From Streptomyces hokutonensis (GTDB lineage: Bacteria > Actinomycetota > Actinomycetes > Streptomycetales > Streptomycetaceae), in the NCBI RefSeq assembly GCF_000376565.1, contig NZ_BARG01000092.1, positions 1-44,458 of the forward strand: a stretch of 44,458 bases of DNA, given 5' to 3'. Every line of letters begins with the position of its first letter. Positions within the stretch are counted from its first letter, which is position 1. Shown piece by piece: positions 14,251 to 22,864 of this stretch. Below the pieces are notes generated by a model. The model was given only the letters and a program-made list of their open reading frames with translations. It did no database searches and had not been told where the DNA came from. The translations under genes were made by a program, and so were the position numbers.

Positions 14251-15389
14251 ACCCCCGCGTGCGGGTAGGCGGCCGAACGGTGCTGGAAGGAGAGGATCTT
14301 CGGGTTCTGGACGACTCCGTCCCGGATCTCGATGGCCTTGCGGACCGTGACGTCGTCGTCCCACGCCGTGGGCCCGCTCATGACCTTGCGCAGATACGGC
14401 AGGAGCGCCTCGCTGATCTCCCAGGTGGCGGAGTTCCAGAGGTGGGAGGGGCTGTGGTCCACCGCGTAGTAGTGGCAGCCGTTCCCGACCGTGGCCATCG
14501 GGTCCCCGAAGCCGCTCGGGCGGGCCCACGCGAAGCCCATGCCCTCGTCGCAGGCCACGTCGATGAAGAAGGTCCCCGGCCGGAACAGGGCGAGTTCCTC
14601 GTCGTTGACGAACATCAGCGGCGCGTCGGTGTCCTGGAGCACGCAGTTGACGACGATGTCGAACCCGGCGAGGTACTGCCCGAGCGGCACCGGCCCGAGC
14701 CCGGTGACGGCCTCCAGGCGCGAGGGATCGTCCTCCCGCTCCTGGAAGTGGCCCATCACGACCGACGGCATCGGCGAGGCCACCGCGGCGGCGGCCCGCT
14801 GAGTGAGCACCGTGACGTCGGAGACGCCCATCGCGCCCAGGCCGGTGACCGCGCCGCGCGCCGTGGCGCCGAAGCTGATCACGCAGGCCCGCAGCCGGCG
14901 GCCGTAGCTGCCGGTCAGCCCGCCCAGCTGGAGGGCGTGCAGGACCGAGCAGTAGCCGGCCAGCTCGTTGTTCTTGTGGAACACATGGACGCTGAAGGCG
15001 CCCGTCGAGGTCCAGTGGTTCATGGCCTCCCAGGCGATCAGGGTCAGCCGGCGGTCGATGCCGATCTGTGTCATCTTCTCGTCCTGCACACAGTGCGGCC
15101 AGCCCCACAGCACCTGGCCCTCGCGCAGCTCGGCGAGGTCGTCGTGCATGGGCTTGGGCAGCAGCATGACGTCGCACTCGGCGACCAGTCGCTCACGGGA
15201 GCGCAGTCCCGCCACGAGTGGTCGCAGCGCGTCGTCGGCGACGCCGAACCGTTCGCCGTAGCCCTCCTCGAGGTAGATCCGCTCCCGGAGATCCGGGGCG
15301 ATCCGTTCGAGGTGGCTGGGGTGCAGGGGCAGACGGAACTCGTTCTCCTTGCGGGAGGAGGCGAGTACTCCGAGACTCATCAGACTCAT
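14247..15389 (-). CDS. N5-(carboxyethyl)ornithine synthase-like, alanine dehydrogenase/PNT-fold NAD(P) enzyme
   Basis: The product is 380 residues from the first ATG of MSLMSLGVLA; an in-frame ATG nine bases later is an alternative. The N-terminal GVLASSRKENEFRLPLHPSHL is the alanine dehydrogenase/transhydrogenase opening with the substrate Arg and Lys region; VWGWPH-type sequence and AWEAMNHW follow; ACVISFGATARGAVTGLGAMG is the Rossmann GxGxxxG-like segment. The family includes carboxyethylornithine synthase, which joins pyruvate to ornithine reductively, as well as lysine-2-oxoglutarate reductases. Best guess is the former; substrate is not proven. The gene stands alone, convergent with the small membrane protein gene. 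Confidence 0.72.
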   Translation of the reverse strand: MSLMSLGVLASSRKENEFRLPLHPSHLERIAPDLRERIYLEEGYGERFGVADDALRPLVAGLRSRERLVAECDVMLLPKPMHDDLAELREGQVLWGWPHCVQDEKMTQIGIDRRLTLIAWEAMNHWTSTGAFSVHVFHKNNELAGYCSVLHALQLGGLTGSYGRRLRACVISFGATARGAVTGLGAMGVSDVTVLTQRAAAAVASPMPSVVMGHFQEREDDPSRLEAVTGLGPVPLGQYLAGFDIVVNCVLQDTDAPLMFVNDEELALFRPGTFFIDVACDEGMGFAWARPSGFGDPMATVGNGCHYYAVDHSPSHLWNSATWEISEALLPYLRKVMSGPTAWDDDVTVRKAIEIRDGVVQNPKILSFQHRSAAYPHAGV

Positions 15390-15524
15390 GTGGGGCGGCT
15401 CGATTCCGGCCGGACACGTAGACGTTCCGGCCTTGCCGTTCCCCGAGGGCGACGCCGAAACGGCTGACGGCGTGCGAGGTGCGCTCGGTACTGCCACCGT
15501 ACTCCGTCACAGGCGGGGCCGGAT

Positions 15525-17579
15525 CTACGCGCCGCCCGGCCTGCGGATCAGGTCCCGGTACAGGGCCGCCTGCTCCTCGTCCGTCTTCGCCCCGGCCAGC
15601 TCGGACTTCCAGTCCTTCTCCAGGGTCTTCAGCCGCTGCATCCAGTCGCCGAACCTCGTGAGATCGACGAGGCGCTGGTTCTTTTCGAGGGGAGCCTTGC
15701 CGCCGAGCTTGTCGTCCTTGTGCCCGCCGACCTGGCTCACCGGGTTGCTGTTCTTCTCGCTGCTCGTCAGGCCGTGCTTGTAGCCGTCGGGAGTCTTTCC
15801 CCCGGGCCCCGCGGTCTCGATGCCGACCTGCAACGCCCCGTCCCGCTTGTGGGTGGGCGGCTTGTACCCCATGAACATGTGCCCGTACGACTCGTTCGGC
15901 AGGATGGTGTCGCCGTGGTAGTCGGTGTTCCCCAGGCCGCCGAGGGCCATCGGCAGGCCGTAGAGGTGGCTGTGGGGGTCGCCCCAGTTCCGCAAGGTCG
16001 CGCCGATCTCGCCCTTCTCCACGAAGTCGCCCCGCGTGCCGTCCGCGCTGTTGTCGCCGATCTTCATGTGATGCGTAGCGAACGCCCGCCGGTACACCGG
16101 CTCCTCGGGCGTCGACCTGGGCTCCCAGGGCTTGCGGTTCTCCTTGGTGATGTGCAGCCACTGGGGCAGCTCGTAGCCGTGCTGGCCGTCGGCGAGCTGC
16201 GGGACACGGATGTTGACGCGTCCTCCGTAGGCCAGGGCGTGGGCGATGTCGCCCTTGAAGTCCTCGTGGACGCCCGCGTCCGGGTTGTAGACCTCCAGCA
16301 GCTCCCTCAGGATCAGGAAGATCTTCGTCAGCACCTCGGTACCGCGCTCGACCCGGTCCCGGTGCTTGCGGGCGTCCGGTACGGCGTCGCTGATACCGGG
16401 CGGGAGCATCGTGTTGACGAAGGTCTGGAAGATCTGCTCGTCCCGCTCCCCGGTGAGCCGGTCCTTCTCCTCCTGCGGGGTGGCATCGGCGTGCATGGCC
16501 ATATGGCGGCCGAGCTGGTAGTCGGAGCGGGTGGGCTTGTCCGGGTCCTTCCCCTCGCCGCGCTCCTCGACGCTCTGCTGCCAGCGCAGGGTGGCCACGA
16601 GCAGCCGCATGCCCTCCGGCTGCTTCAGCCAGCTGCGGAAGTCACCCGCCTTGAGGTACGCCAGCGCCTCGGCATGGGTGCAGATCCCCACGGTCTTCAG
16701 CCACTTGGGGTCCTCGGCCTCCGCCGCCCCGATCGCCTGAAGCTCCTCCTCCGAGAAACTCGGCCCACTGCGCACCCGCTTGTGGATGACGTCCCGTACG
16801 TCTTTGTTCCCGAACGCCTTGCCCTCCCCGACGATCAGCTGCGCGAGCCGGGCGGTGGCCGGGGGCGAGGCGGCGGGCGGGGGAGAGGGCTCGGCCGCCG
16901 TCGCGGGCCCTGGCCTGTCCGCCCGCTGCACGGGCATCTCGCCGTCCGCGCTGCGCTGCACCGCCCCCGCCGCTACGGCGGCTCCGGGCAGGGCGAGGTC
17001 GGGGGCGGCGCCCCGGGCAAGCTTCCGGCCGTTGGCGCCGGCACTCCGCTCGAACGGGTCGTCCGGGTGGGAGACCTTCTCGCCCGTGCCGTTGAGGGTG
17101 CCGGGCACGGGCCCCAGAGCCTGCTGCCTGACATGGTCGACCTCCTCGTACATCACCTCGTCGTCGACCCGGCCGCCGCCGAGCACGATGTGGGACCCGG
17201 TGGTGTAGGCGAGTGCACCGAGCTCCTCGGCCGATCGCCGGGCGACCGGCCCGCTGTGCACACGTACATGCCCGAAGCCCATGCCGTACGCCTGCTCGGC
17301 ACGCTGAAGGATCCGCGATTCCAGGGGACGCCCGGGCGAGCCAACGGCATCCGGAACGGACGACCGCCGCTGCACCGGCACCGCCGCTGCCTCGGTCCCC
17401 GTACTTTCCGGCCCTACGGCGTGCTCCTCGCCCCGTGCCCGCTGGATCGCGAGGGTCACCGCGGCGTTTCCGGCGGCCTGTTGGAGCGCGGCGAGGGGAG
17501 GGAGGGCGGGGGCCTGCCGGGGCGCGGGGCGTCCGTGGGCTCGATCGGCGCCGGAGTGGTTCTCTCCCTGGATGCGCAT
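15525..17579 (-). CDS. DUF4157 (eCIS-core type) protein with large uncharacterised C-terminal domain
   Basis: The 684-residue protein begins with a low-complexity N-terminus containing LQQAAGNAAVTLAIQRARG, a hallmark opening of actinobacterial proteins linked to extracellular contractile injection systems. Residues about 75-165 are a DUF4157 domain: VGSPGRPLESRILQRAEQAYG, HVRVHSGPVARRSAEELGAL, AYTTGSHIVLG. The usual HExxH zinc motif is EEVDH here, so the first His is lost and peptidase activity is unlikely. SHPDDPFERSAGANG follows. After a Pro-rich linker (about 235-250), residues 250-684 are an unfamiliar domain with conserved-looking PHSHLYG and YHGDTILPNESYGHMF stretches, a candidate cargo or toxin. 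ATG follows AGAGGGGAAC. No immunity or eCIS sheath genes are in the window. Confidence 0.82.
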   Translation of the reverse strand: MRIQGENHSGADRAHGRPAPRQAPALPPLAALQQAAGNAAVTLAIQRARGEEHAVGPESTGTEAAAVPVQRRSSVPDAVGSPGRPLESRILQRAEQAYGMGFGHVRVHSGPVARRSAEELGALAYTTGSHIVLGGGRVDDEVMYEEVDHVRQQALGPVPGTLNGTGEKVSHPDDPFERSAGANGRKLARGAAPDLALPGAAVAAGAVQRSADGEMPVQRADRPGPATAAEPSPPPAASPPATARLAQLIVGEGKAFGNKDVRDVIHKRVRSGPSFSEEELQAIGAAEAEDPKWLKTVGICTHAEALAYLKAGDFRSWLKQPEGMRLLVATLRWQQSVEERGEGKDPDKPTRSDYQLGRHMAMHADATPQEEKDRLTGERDEQIFQTFVNTMLPPGISDAVPDARKHRDRVERGTEVLTKIFLILRELLEVYNPDAGVHEDFKGDIAHALAYGGRVNIRVPQLADGQHGYELPQWLHITKENRKPWEPRSTPEEPVYRRAFATHHMKIGDNSADGTRGDFVEKGEIGATLRNWGDPHSHLYGLPMALGGLGNTDYHGDTILPNESYGHMFMGYKPPTHKRDGALQVGIETAGPGGKTPDGYKHGLTSSEKNSNPVSQVGGHKDDKLGGKAPLEKNQRLVDLTRFGDWMQRLKTLEKDWKSELAGAKTDEEQAALYRDLIRRPGGA

Positions 17580-17662
17580 GCGCGGTTCCCCTCTGTTCGG
17601 CGGGTGCTCTTCCCTCTTACCGGACGGGGGGCGGGTGGCGGGGAGTCCGTAGGGGCAGAAGC

Positions 17663-18345
17663 GGGGGCAGACTTTCCGGCGTGGTGGACGTGTGATCGCG
17701 GGTGGGGCGCGCCCGGGACAGCGCGGGAGTTGCTCGGTCCGATGTCTGGATCCCGGTGGCCGTAGTTCGGCCGGTGCGGGAGTGAGTGCAGGTCGAGGGT
17801 GGCCGGTGCCGGCCAGGGGTTGTCGGGGTCTTGTTAGACGGATGCTGGGTGGAGCGGGGTCCGCCGGGGCAGGGTTTTCCGGCGTTGTGGGTGTGTGTGG
17901 TGTTCGGTGGGGCGTGCCCGGGTCGGCGCGGAGTTACCCAGCCGGGTGTCCAGGTGCCGGTGGTGTCCTGGCCGGTTGTCGTGGTGGTGAGGTGGGTGCG
18001 GAGGGTGGGCAGTGCTGGGGGTGTCGCGGGCTTGTTGGACGGATGCTGGGTGGAGCGGAGTGCGTCGGGGCGGACTTTTCGGCGTGTGGGCGTGCCCGGG
18101 TCAGTGCGGTGTCACCCAGCCCTGTGTCCAGGTCCCGGCGGTGTCCTGGTCGGTCGTCGTGGTGGTGAGGTGGGTGCGGAGGGTGGGCAGCGCTGGGGGT
18201 GTCGCGGGCTTGTTGGACGGATTGTCGGGTGGAGCGGGGGCCGCCGGGGCAGGGTTTTCCGGCGTTGTGGGCGTGTGTGGTGTTCGGTGGGGCGTGCCCG
18301 GGTCAGCGCGGAGTTACCCAGCCGGGTGTCCAGGTCCCGGCGGCC
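17663..18345. repeat. Tandem array of degraded copies of the LysR gene 3' end plus downstream spacer
   Basis: This fills the 723-base gap (17580-18302) between the DUF4157 and LysR genes. Units of about 178-205 bases recur, with the stop-region landmark GCGCGGAGTTACCCA at 17926, a variant at 18104, the genuine LysR end at 18306, and a decayed form near 17721. On the minus strand the copies read LRTHLTTTTTDQD and TWTQGWVTPH-stop (18103-18198) against the real LRTHLATTPADRE and TWTPGWVTPR-stop. Each also carries a spacer with TTGTTGGACGGATGCTGGG and GGCAGGGTTTTCCGGCG. The copy at 17926 has lost the stop. No separate gene is seen; open frames here come from G-rich composition. Confidence 0.85.
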
Positions 18346-19238
18346 TCCCGGTCGGCCGGCGTCGTGGCGAGGTGGGTGCGGAGGGCGGCCAGGGCCGGGT
18401 GGGGGTTGGCGTGGTGCCAGAGGAGGGAGTGGGGGTATACGGGGGTCGGGTTGGTTACCGGGATGCGGCGGAGGTCGTGGTCGGGGGGCCAGACGAGGCG
18501 GGTTCGTGCGGTGGTGAAGGTTGCGAGGGCCGGGGTGTCGGCGATGGTGTCGAGGAGGGCGTCGGAGCCGAAGTTGGGGCCGGTCGCCTCGATCGTGAGG
18601 CCGAACTCGGCTACGAGAGCGTCGTAGTAGGCGGTCCACTCGGTTCCAGGGGTGAGGCCGGGCATCCAGATCCGGTGTCCGGTGAGTTCGGCGAGGGTCA
18701 CCGAGGGGGCGTCCGCCAGGGCGTGGGCGGGGCCGGTGAGGAGCTGGTGCGGTTCGTCGAGCACGCGGACGGACTCGATGTCCTCGGGGAGCGGGCGGCC
18801 CGGCATGGCGACCGCGCGGAAGGACGCGTCGATCGCGCCGGACCGGATGGCGGCGACGGCCGTAGCGACGTCGGACAGCATGACCACGTCGAGGTCGATC
18901 TCGGGGTGCGCCCGGTGGAAGTCGCGCATCAGGGCCGATGGCGCGACGCGTGAGGCGATCACGTCGACGCGCAGCGGACGGCGGCCGGGGCGCACGGACG
19001 CGCTCGCGCGCTCCGCGACGCGCAGCAGCTCGCGCGCGTGGGGCAGGAACGCCTGCCCGTCGATGGTGAGTTCGGCGCCGCGCGGGGCACGCGTGAACAG
19101 CCGTACGCCGAGGGCGCGTTCCAGCGCGGCCACGCGTTTGGAGACGGCCTGCTGGCTGATCGACAGGTCCGCGGCGGCTTTCTGGAACTGGCCCGCTTCC
19201 GCGACCGCGACGAAGGTACGTACTGCTCCGAGGTCCAC
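18303..19238 (-). CDS. LysR-family transcriptional regulator
   Basis: This is a 311-residue LysR protein. Residues 1-62 are the winged helix-turn-helix (VDLGAVRTFVAVAEAGQFQ, then AAADLSISQQAVSKRVAALE and VRLFTRAPRGAELT). The effector domain follows with LRVDVIASRVAPSALMRDF, GAIDASFRAV and LTGHRIWMPGL. GTG at complement 19236-19238 has AAGGTGGG seven bases upstream; longer in-frame starts are not supported. The last 30 or so codons are repeated in degraded form downstream (17663-18302). It lies 29 bases downstream of the MocR gene on the same strand and could be co-transcribed. Target genes are not evident. Confidence 0.86.
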   Translation of the reverse strand: MDLGAVRTFVAVAEAGQFQKAAADLSISQQAVSKRVAALERALGVRLFTRAPRGAELTIDGQAFLPHARELLRVAERASASVRPGRRPLRVDVIASRVAPSALMRDFHRAHPEIDLDVVMLSDVATAVAAIRSGAIDASFRAVAMPGRPLPEDIESVRVLDEPHQLLTGPAHALADAPSVTLAELTGHRIWMPGLTPGTEWTAYYDALVAEFGLTIEATGPNFGSDALLDTIADTPALATFTTARTRLVWPPDHDLRRIPVTNPTPVYPHSLLWHHANPHPALAALRTHLATTPADREAAGTWTPGWVTPR

Positions 19239-19267
19239 GGCGACCCACCTTAGGCAACGACCCCACG

Positions 19268-20617
19268 TCAGTCGGTGACGAGGTCCTCCGGTGTGGAGCG
19301 GGCGAGTTCCGCGAGGGTGGCGAGGGCCCGGGAGAGGGTCTCCGGGGTGGGGGTGGCGAGGCCGAGACGGACGGCGTTGGGGGAGTGGTGGGGGCCGACC
19401 GTGAACGCGGCGGCCGGGACCACCCCGATGCCGTGCCGCGCGGCCGCCGCGACGAAGGTGTCCGCACGCCACGGGCGGGGCAGTCGCCACCAGCAGTGGA
19501 AGGAGCGGGGATCGCTCCGCACGGCGAACCCCGCGAGCTGCCGGGCCGCGATCCCCTGTCGTACGGCCGCTTCCTTCTGTTTGGCCGCCACCAGCGTCTT
19601 CACCGTGCCGTCCTGCTGCCAGCGGTGGGCCACCTCCAGGGCGAACCGGCCCGGGGTGCAGCCGCCGGACCGCAGGGCGGCGACGATCCCGCCCGCCAGG
19701 GCGCCGGGTGCTACCGCGAATCCGAGGGTCAGACCGGGGGCGACGCGCTTGGACAGGCTGTCGATCAGGACCGTCAGCTCGGGGGCGTACGCGGCGAGGG
19801 GCGGCAGTTCGTCGCGGAGGAAGGCCCAGATGGTGTCCTCGATCGCGGGGATCCCGAGCGCGAGCAGTACTTCGGCCAGGCGCTCGACGCGCTCTGCGGG
19901 CATCGTGAGCGAGAGCGGGTTGTGCAGCCTCGGCTGGACGTAGACGGCGTGCAGTGGGGTAGTGGCGTGCGCCTCTTGCACGGCCTCCGGGACGAGTCCG
20001 GCGTCGTCCATGGCCAGCGGGACGAGGGTGATGCCGAGGCGGGTGGCGACGGCCTTGACGACGGGGTACGTCAGCTCCTCGACGCCGAGCCGGGCACCCG
20101 GCGGTACGAGCGCGGTGACGGCGGCCGCGATCGCCTGCCGTCCGTTGCCCGCGAAGAGGATCCGTGCCGGGTCCGGGCGCCAGCCGCCGCGGGCGAGCGT
20201 GTCGGCGGCGGACTCCCGGGCGGCCGGGAAGCCGGAAGTGCCGACCGGCCGCAGGGCGTCCCCGAGGGCGTCGGGCCGTAGGAGACTGCCCAGGCCCTCG
20301 GCGAGGAGCGCGTTCTGCTCGGGTACGACCGGGTAGTTGAGCTCCAGGTCGACGCGGCGGCCGTCGGCGGGTTCGGTGAGCGCGGGGGCCGAGCCGGCCG
20401 GGTCGGCGGACAGCGCGCGGACGAAGGTGCCGCGGCCCACCTCGCCCACCGTCAGGCCCCGGCGGGCCAGTTCCCGGTACACGCGCGTGGCGGTGGAGTT
20501 GGCGATGCCGTGCCGCCGGGCGAACTCGCGCTGCGGGGGGAGCCGGTCACCGGGACGGAGGGCGCCGGACCTGATCTCCCCGGCCACGGCGTCGGCGACG
20601 CTCTGGTAGTCCCGCAC
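19268..20617 (-). CDS. MocR-type GntR regulator with aminotransferase-fold PLP domain
   Basis: The 449-residue protein fuses a GntR winged helix (residues 1-75: VADAVAGEIRSGALRPGDRL, ANSTATRVYRELARRGL, GRGTFVRA) to a class I aminotransferase fold (about 95-449). The PLP Schiff-base lysine lies in DSLSKRVAPGLTLGF, near residue 290; IEDTIWAF supplies the Asp that pairs with the pyridine nitrogen. MocR proteins sense amino acids or PLP adducts and regulate neighbouring genes. GTG at complement 20615-20617 has GGGAGAA upstream. It is divergent from a LysE exporter, and the gap carries two direct repeats suited to MocR binding, so the exporter is the likely target. Confidence 0.9.
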   Translation of the reverse strand: MRDYQSVADAVAGEIRSGALRPGDRLPPQREFARRHGIANSTATRVYRELARRGLTVGEVGRGTFVRALSADPAGSAPALTEPADGRRVDLELNYPVVPEQNALLAEGLGSLLRPDALGDALRPVGTSGFPAARESAADTLARGGWRPDPARILFAGNGRQAIAAAVTALVPPGARLGVEELTYPVVKAVATRLGITLVPLAMDDAGLVPEAVQEAHATTPLHAVYVQPRLHNPLSLTMPAERVERLAEVLLALGIPAIEDTIWAFLRDELPPLAAYAPELTVLIDSLSKRVAPGLTLGFAVAPGALAGGIVAALRSGGCTPGRFALEVAHRWQQDGTVKTLVAAKQKEAAVRQGIAARQLAGFAVRSDPRSFHCWWRLPRPWRADTFVAAAARHGIGVVPAAAFTVGPHHSPNAVRLGLATPTPETLSRALATLAELARSTPEDLVTD

Positions 20618-20685
20618 GGTTCTCCCGCCCTTCTCGCCTTCTTGCCTTTTCGATCGGGTCGATCGGGAGTCAAGCCAATCATTGA

Positions 20686-20718
20686 ATTGCACCGAGTGCA
20701 ATATAAACATTGCATCGA
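20686..20718. promoter_or_regulatory. MocR operator: direct repeats ATTGCACCGA / ATTGCATCGA 23 bp apart
   Basis: ATTGCACCGA (20686-20695) and ATTGCATCGA (20709-20718) are direct repeats with starts 23 bases apart, about two helical turns, as found for GabR and PdxR. The first repeat is also half of a perfect dyad, ATTGCAC-CGA-GTGCAAT (20686-20702). The element is AT-rich and sits between the divergent MocR and LysE genes, with the second repeat on the LysE -35. Confidence 0.7.
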
Positions 20719-20739
20719 GGTGCTGGTCTTGAATACGCT
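20710..20739 (+). promoter_or_regulatory. LysE promoter, probably leaderless
   Basis: TTGCAT (20710-20715), an 18-base spacer and TACGCT (20734-20739) fit a Streptomyces housekeeping promoter. The -10 ends 6 bases before ATG 20746, and no ribosome site can fit, so the transcript should start at or next to the ATG. The MocR direct repeat overlaps the -35. Confidence 0.5.
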
Positions 20740-20745
20740 CCGAGC

Positions 20746-21393
20746 ATGGTCGAACTGAGCGGCATACTCGGCGTGACGGCGGTGGCTCTGGGCATGGTGC
20801 TCACCCCCGGCCCGAACATGATCTATCTCGTCTCCCGCAGCATCACCCAGGGCAGACGCGCCGGGATGGTCTCCCTCGGCGGGGTGGCGCTCGGCTTCAT
20901 GGTGTATCTGCTCGCCGCGAACCTGGGCCTGTCGGTCGTGTTCGTCGCCGTGCCCGAGCTGTACTTCGCGGTGAAGCTCGCGGGCGCCGGGTACCTCGCC
21001 TACCTGGCCTGGAACGCCCTGAAGCCGGGCGGGATCTCCGTCTTCGCCCCGCAGGACGTGCCGCACGACTCACCGCGCAAGCTGTTCATGATGGGCCTGA
21101 TGACGAACCTGCTCAACCCGAAGATCGCCATCATGTACCTCTCGCTCATCCCCCAGTTCATCGACCTGGACAAGGGCCACGTCCTCCTCCAAGGCCTCGT
21201 CCTCGGCTCGGTCCAGATCGTGGTCAGCATCGCGGTCAACCTCGCCATCGTCCTGGCGGCCGGCGCGATCGCCGTCTTCCTCGAGCGCCGCCCCTCCTGG
21301 CTCAAGGTGCAGCGCTACGCGATGGGCACGGTGCTGGGCACGCTCGCCGTCTCTCTCGCCATCGACAACTCGGGCCCTGCCAGGGCGAGTTGA
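20746..21393 (+). CDS. LysE/RhtB-family amino acid exporter
   Basis: The 215-residue integral membrane protein has five to six hydrophobic helices. The N-terminus carries the family signature MVLTPGPNMIYLVSRSITQGRR; a second conserved stretch, GLMTNLLNPKIAIMYLSLIPQF, is at about residues 116-137. LysE/RhtB proteins export amino acids such as lysine, arginine, homoserine or threonine by proton antiport. It is divergent from a PLP-binding MocR regulator, which suggests amino-acid-responsive control of export. ATG 20746 is the only start consistent with the promoter. It ends 7 bases from the convergent P450. Confidence 0.9.
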   Translation: MVELSGILGVTAVALGMVLTPGPNMIYLVSRSITQGRRAGMVSLGGVALGFMVYLLAANLGLSVVFVAVPELYFAVKLAGAGYLAYLAWNALKPGGISVFAPQDVPHDSPRKLFMMGLMTNLLNPKIAIMYLSLIPQFIDLDKGHVLLQGLVLGSVQIVVSIAVNLAIVLAAGAIAVFLERRPSWLKVQRYAMGTVLGTLAVSLAIDNSGPARAS

Positions 21394-21400
21394 CGCCACG

Positions 21401-22579
21401 TCATACGACGACCGGCAGTGACGTGAGGCCGCGCGTCAACCGCGTGTGCCGCCACTCCAGTTGCGCCACGGGACATGCCAGTCGTACGTCGGGGAAGCGG
21501 GCGAAGACGGCCCGGAGCGCCAGTTCGCCCTCCGCCCGCGCGAGCGGTGCCCCCAGGCAGCGGTGGATGCCGTGGCCGAAGGCGAGGTGCCCGGTGGCAC
21601 CGCGGTCGAGGTCGACGCGGTCGGGGTCGGGGAATCGCGCGGGATCGCGGTTGGCGGCGCCGGGCGCGATGAGTACCGGAACGCCGGCGGGGATGTCGGT
21701 CCCGCCGAGGGTGAGCGCTTCGGTGCTGTAGCGGAACGTGGCGATCCCGACCGGGGAGTCGAAGCGCAGCAACTCGTCGAGCGCGGTGCCGAACAGCTCC
21801 GGTTCGGCCTTCAACCGGGCGAGGGATTCCGGGTGTTGGAGCAGCGCCAGGGCCGCGTTGCCGATGAAGTTGGTGGTGGTCTCGTGCCCGGCCACGAGCA
21901 ACAGCACGGCGAGCGACACGAGTTCGTCCTCGGTCAGCCGGTCCTGGCCGTCGCGCACCGCGATGAGATCGTCGAGCAGACTCTCGCCGGGGGAGGCGCG
22001 CCGGGCGGCGACGAGGTCCGTCATGTACGTGCCGACGGCGTGCGAGGCGGCGTCGATCCGCCGGGGATCCCCCGCGGCGAACAGCTCACCGGACCACCTG
22101 TGCACCAGCTCGCGGTCGGCTTCGGGCACCGCGAGCATCTCGCAGATGACGGTGACCGGCAGCGGTACGGCGAGGCCGGCGACGAGGTCAACCGGCCCGT
22201 GTTCCGGCCATGCGTCGAGCAGTTCGTCGACGAGACCGGCGATGTAGGGGCGCAGCTTCGCCACGGCCCCCGTGCTGAACGCCTTCGTCACCAGGGCCCG
22301 TAGCCGCGCGTGCTCCGGGGGATCGGTGGCCAGCATGTTCCGCGAGACCGCCGGATGGAGGTCGCGGTCGGACAGCCGGCCGGCGAAGAACCGTGCGGTG
22401 TTCTTGGAGAGCCGGGGGTCGGCGAACGCCTCCCGGGCCTCCGCGTACCCCGTGACCAGATAGCTGACCCGCCCCGCCGAACCGGTGGGCACCCGCTGCA
22501 CCGGCGCCGCGCTCCGCAGCCGCGCGTAGGTCGGATAGGGGTCGGCGAAGAACCGGGGGTCCTGCAACGGGTCGGTCAC
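21401..22579 (-). CDS. Cytochrome P450 (CYP107-like)
   Basis: The 392-residue soluble P450 has TDPLQDPRFFADPYPTYARL at the N-terminus, the I-helix AGHETTT at 230-236, E-L-L-R of the K-helix at 269-272, and the heme loop FGHGIHRCLG with Cys 341. Length and motifs fit actinobacterial class I P450s that take electrons from ferredoxin; no ferredoxin gene is adjacent. GTG at complement 22577-22579 is chosen from family length; its ribosome site is weak, and the frame stays open upstream to 22879 in low-complexity Pro/Arg sequence. The substrate is unknown; no biosynthetic core gene lies near. Confidence 0.88.
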   Translation of the reverse strand: MTDPLQDPRFFADPYPTYARLRSAAPVQRVPTGSAGRVSYLVTGYAEAREAFADPRLSKNTARFFAGRLSDRDLHPAVSRNMLATDPPEHARLRALVTKAFSTGAVAKLRPYIAGLVDELLDAWPEHGPVDLVAGLAVPLPVTVICEMLAVPEADRELVHRWSGELFAAGDPRRIDAASHAVGTYMTDLVAARRASPGESLLDDLIAVRDGQDRLTEDELVSLAVLLLVAGHETTTNFIGNAALALLQHPESLARLKAEPELFGTALDELLRFDSPVGIATFRYSTEALTLGGTDIPAGVPVLIAPGAANRDPARFPDPDRVDLDRGATGHLAFGHGIHRCLGAPLARAEGELALRAVFARFPDVRLACPVAQLEWRHTRLTRGLTSLPVVV

Positions 22580-22864
22580 GCTCGCGGGTCCGTTCCTGCG
22601 GGGGCAGTTCGTCGGCGACGCTATCCGGGATCGCCTGCGCGTGGGCGCGGGTTCCGCCTGCGGCTCGCTCCCAACCTCCTCCGCGTGTACGACGGCCCGC
22701 GGCACCGCGGCCTCCACGATCCGCGTCTCCTTCCGGGGCGACCGCCGAGCCACGTGCGGCGACGCCGACTCGGGTGCGGCCGGGCCGACTTCGGACATCG
22801 CCGGTCGTGGGATGCGCGATGCCGCTCGGTGCGGCGGGGTTTCACGGGGTGGGCTCCGCCCGCA

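Noticed and set aside
17692..18953. Several plus-strand open frames rich in Gly, Arg, Val and Trp over the LysR tail array
   Set aside because: They are read across degenerate G-rich repeats, have no ribosome sites and differ between units; the array is explained by copies of the minus-strand LysR end.
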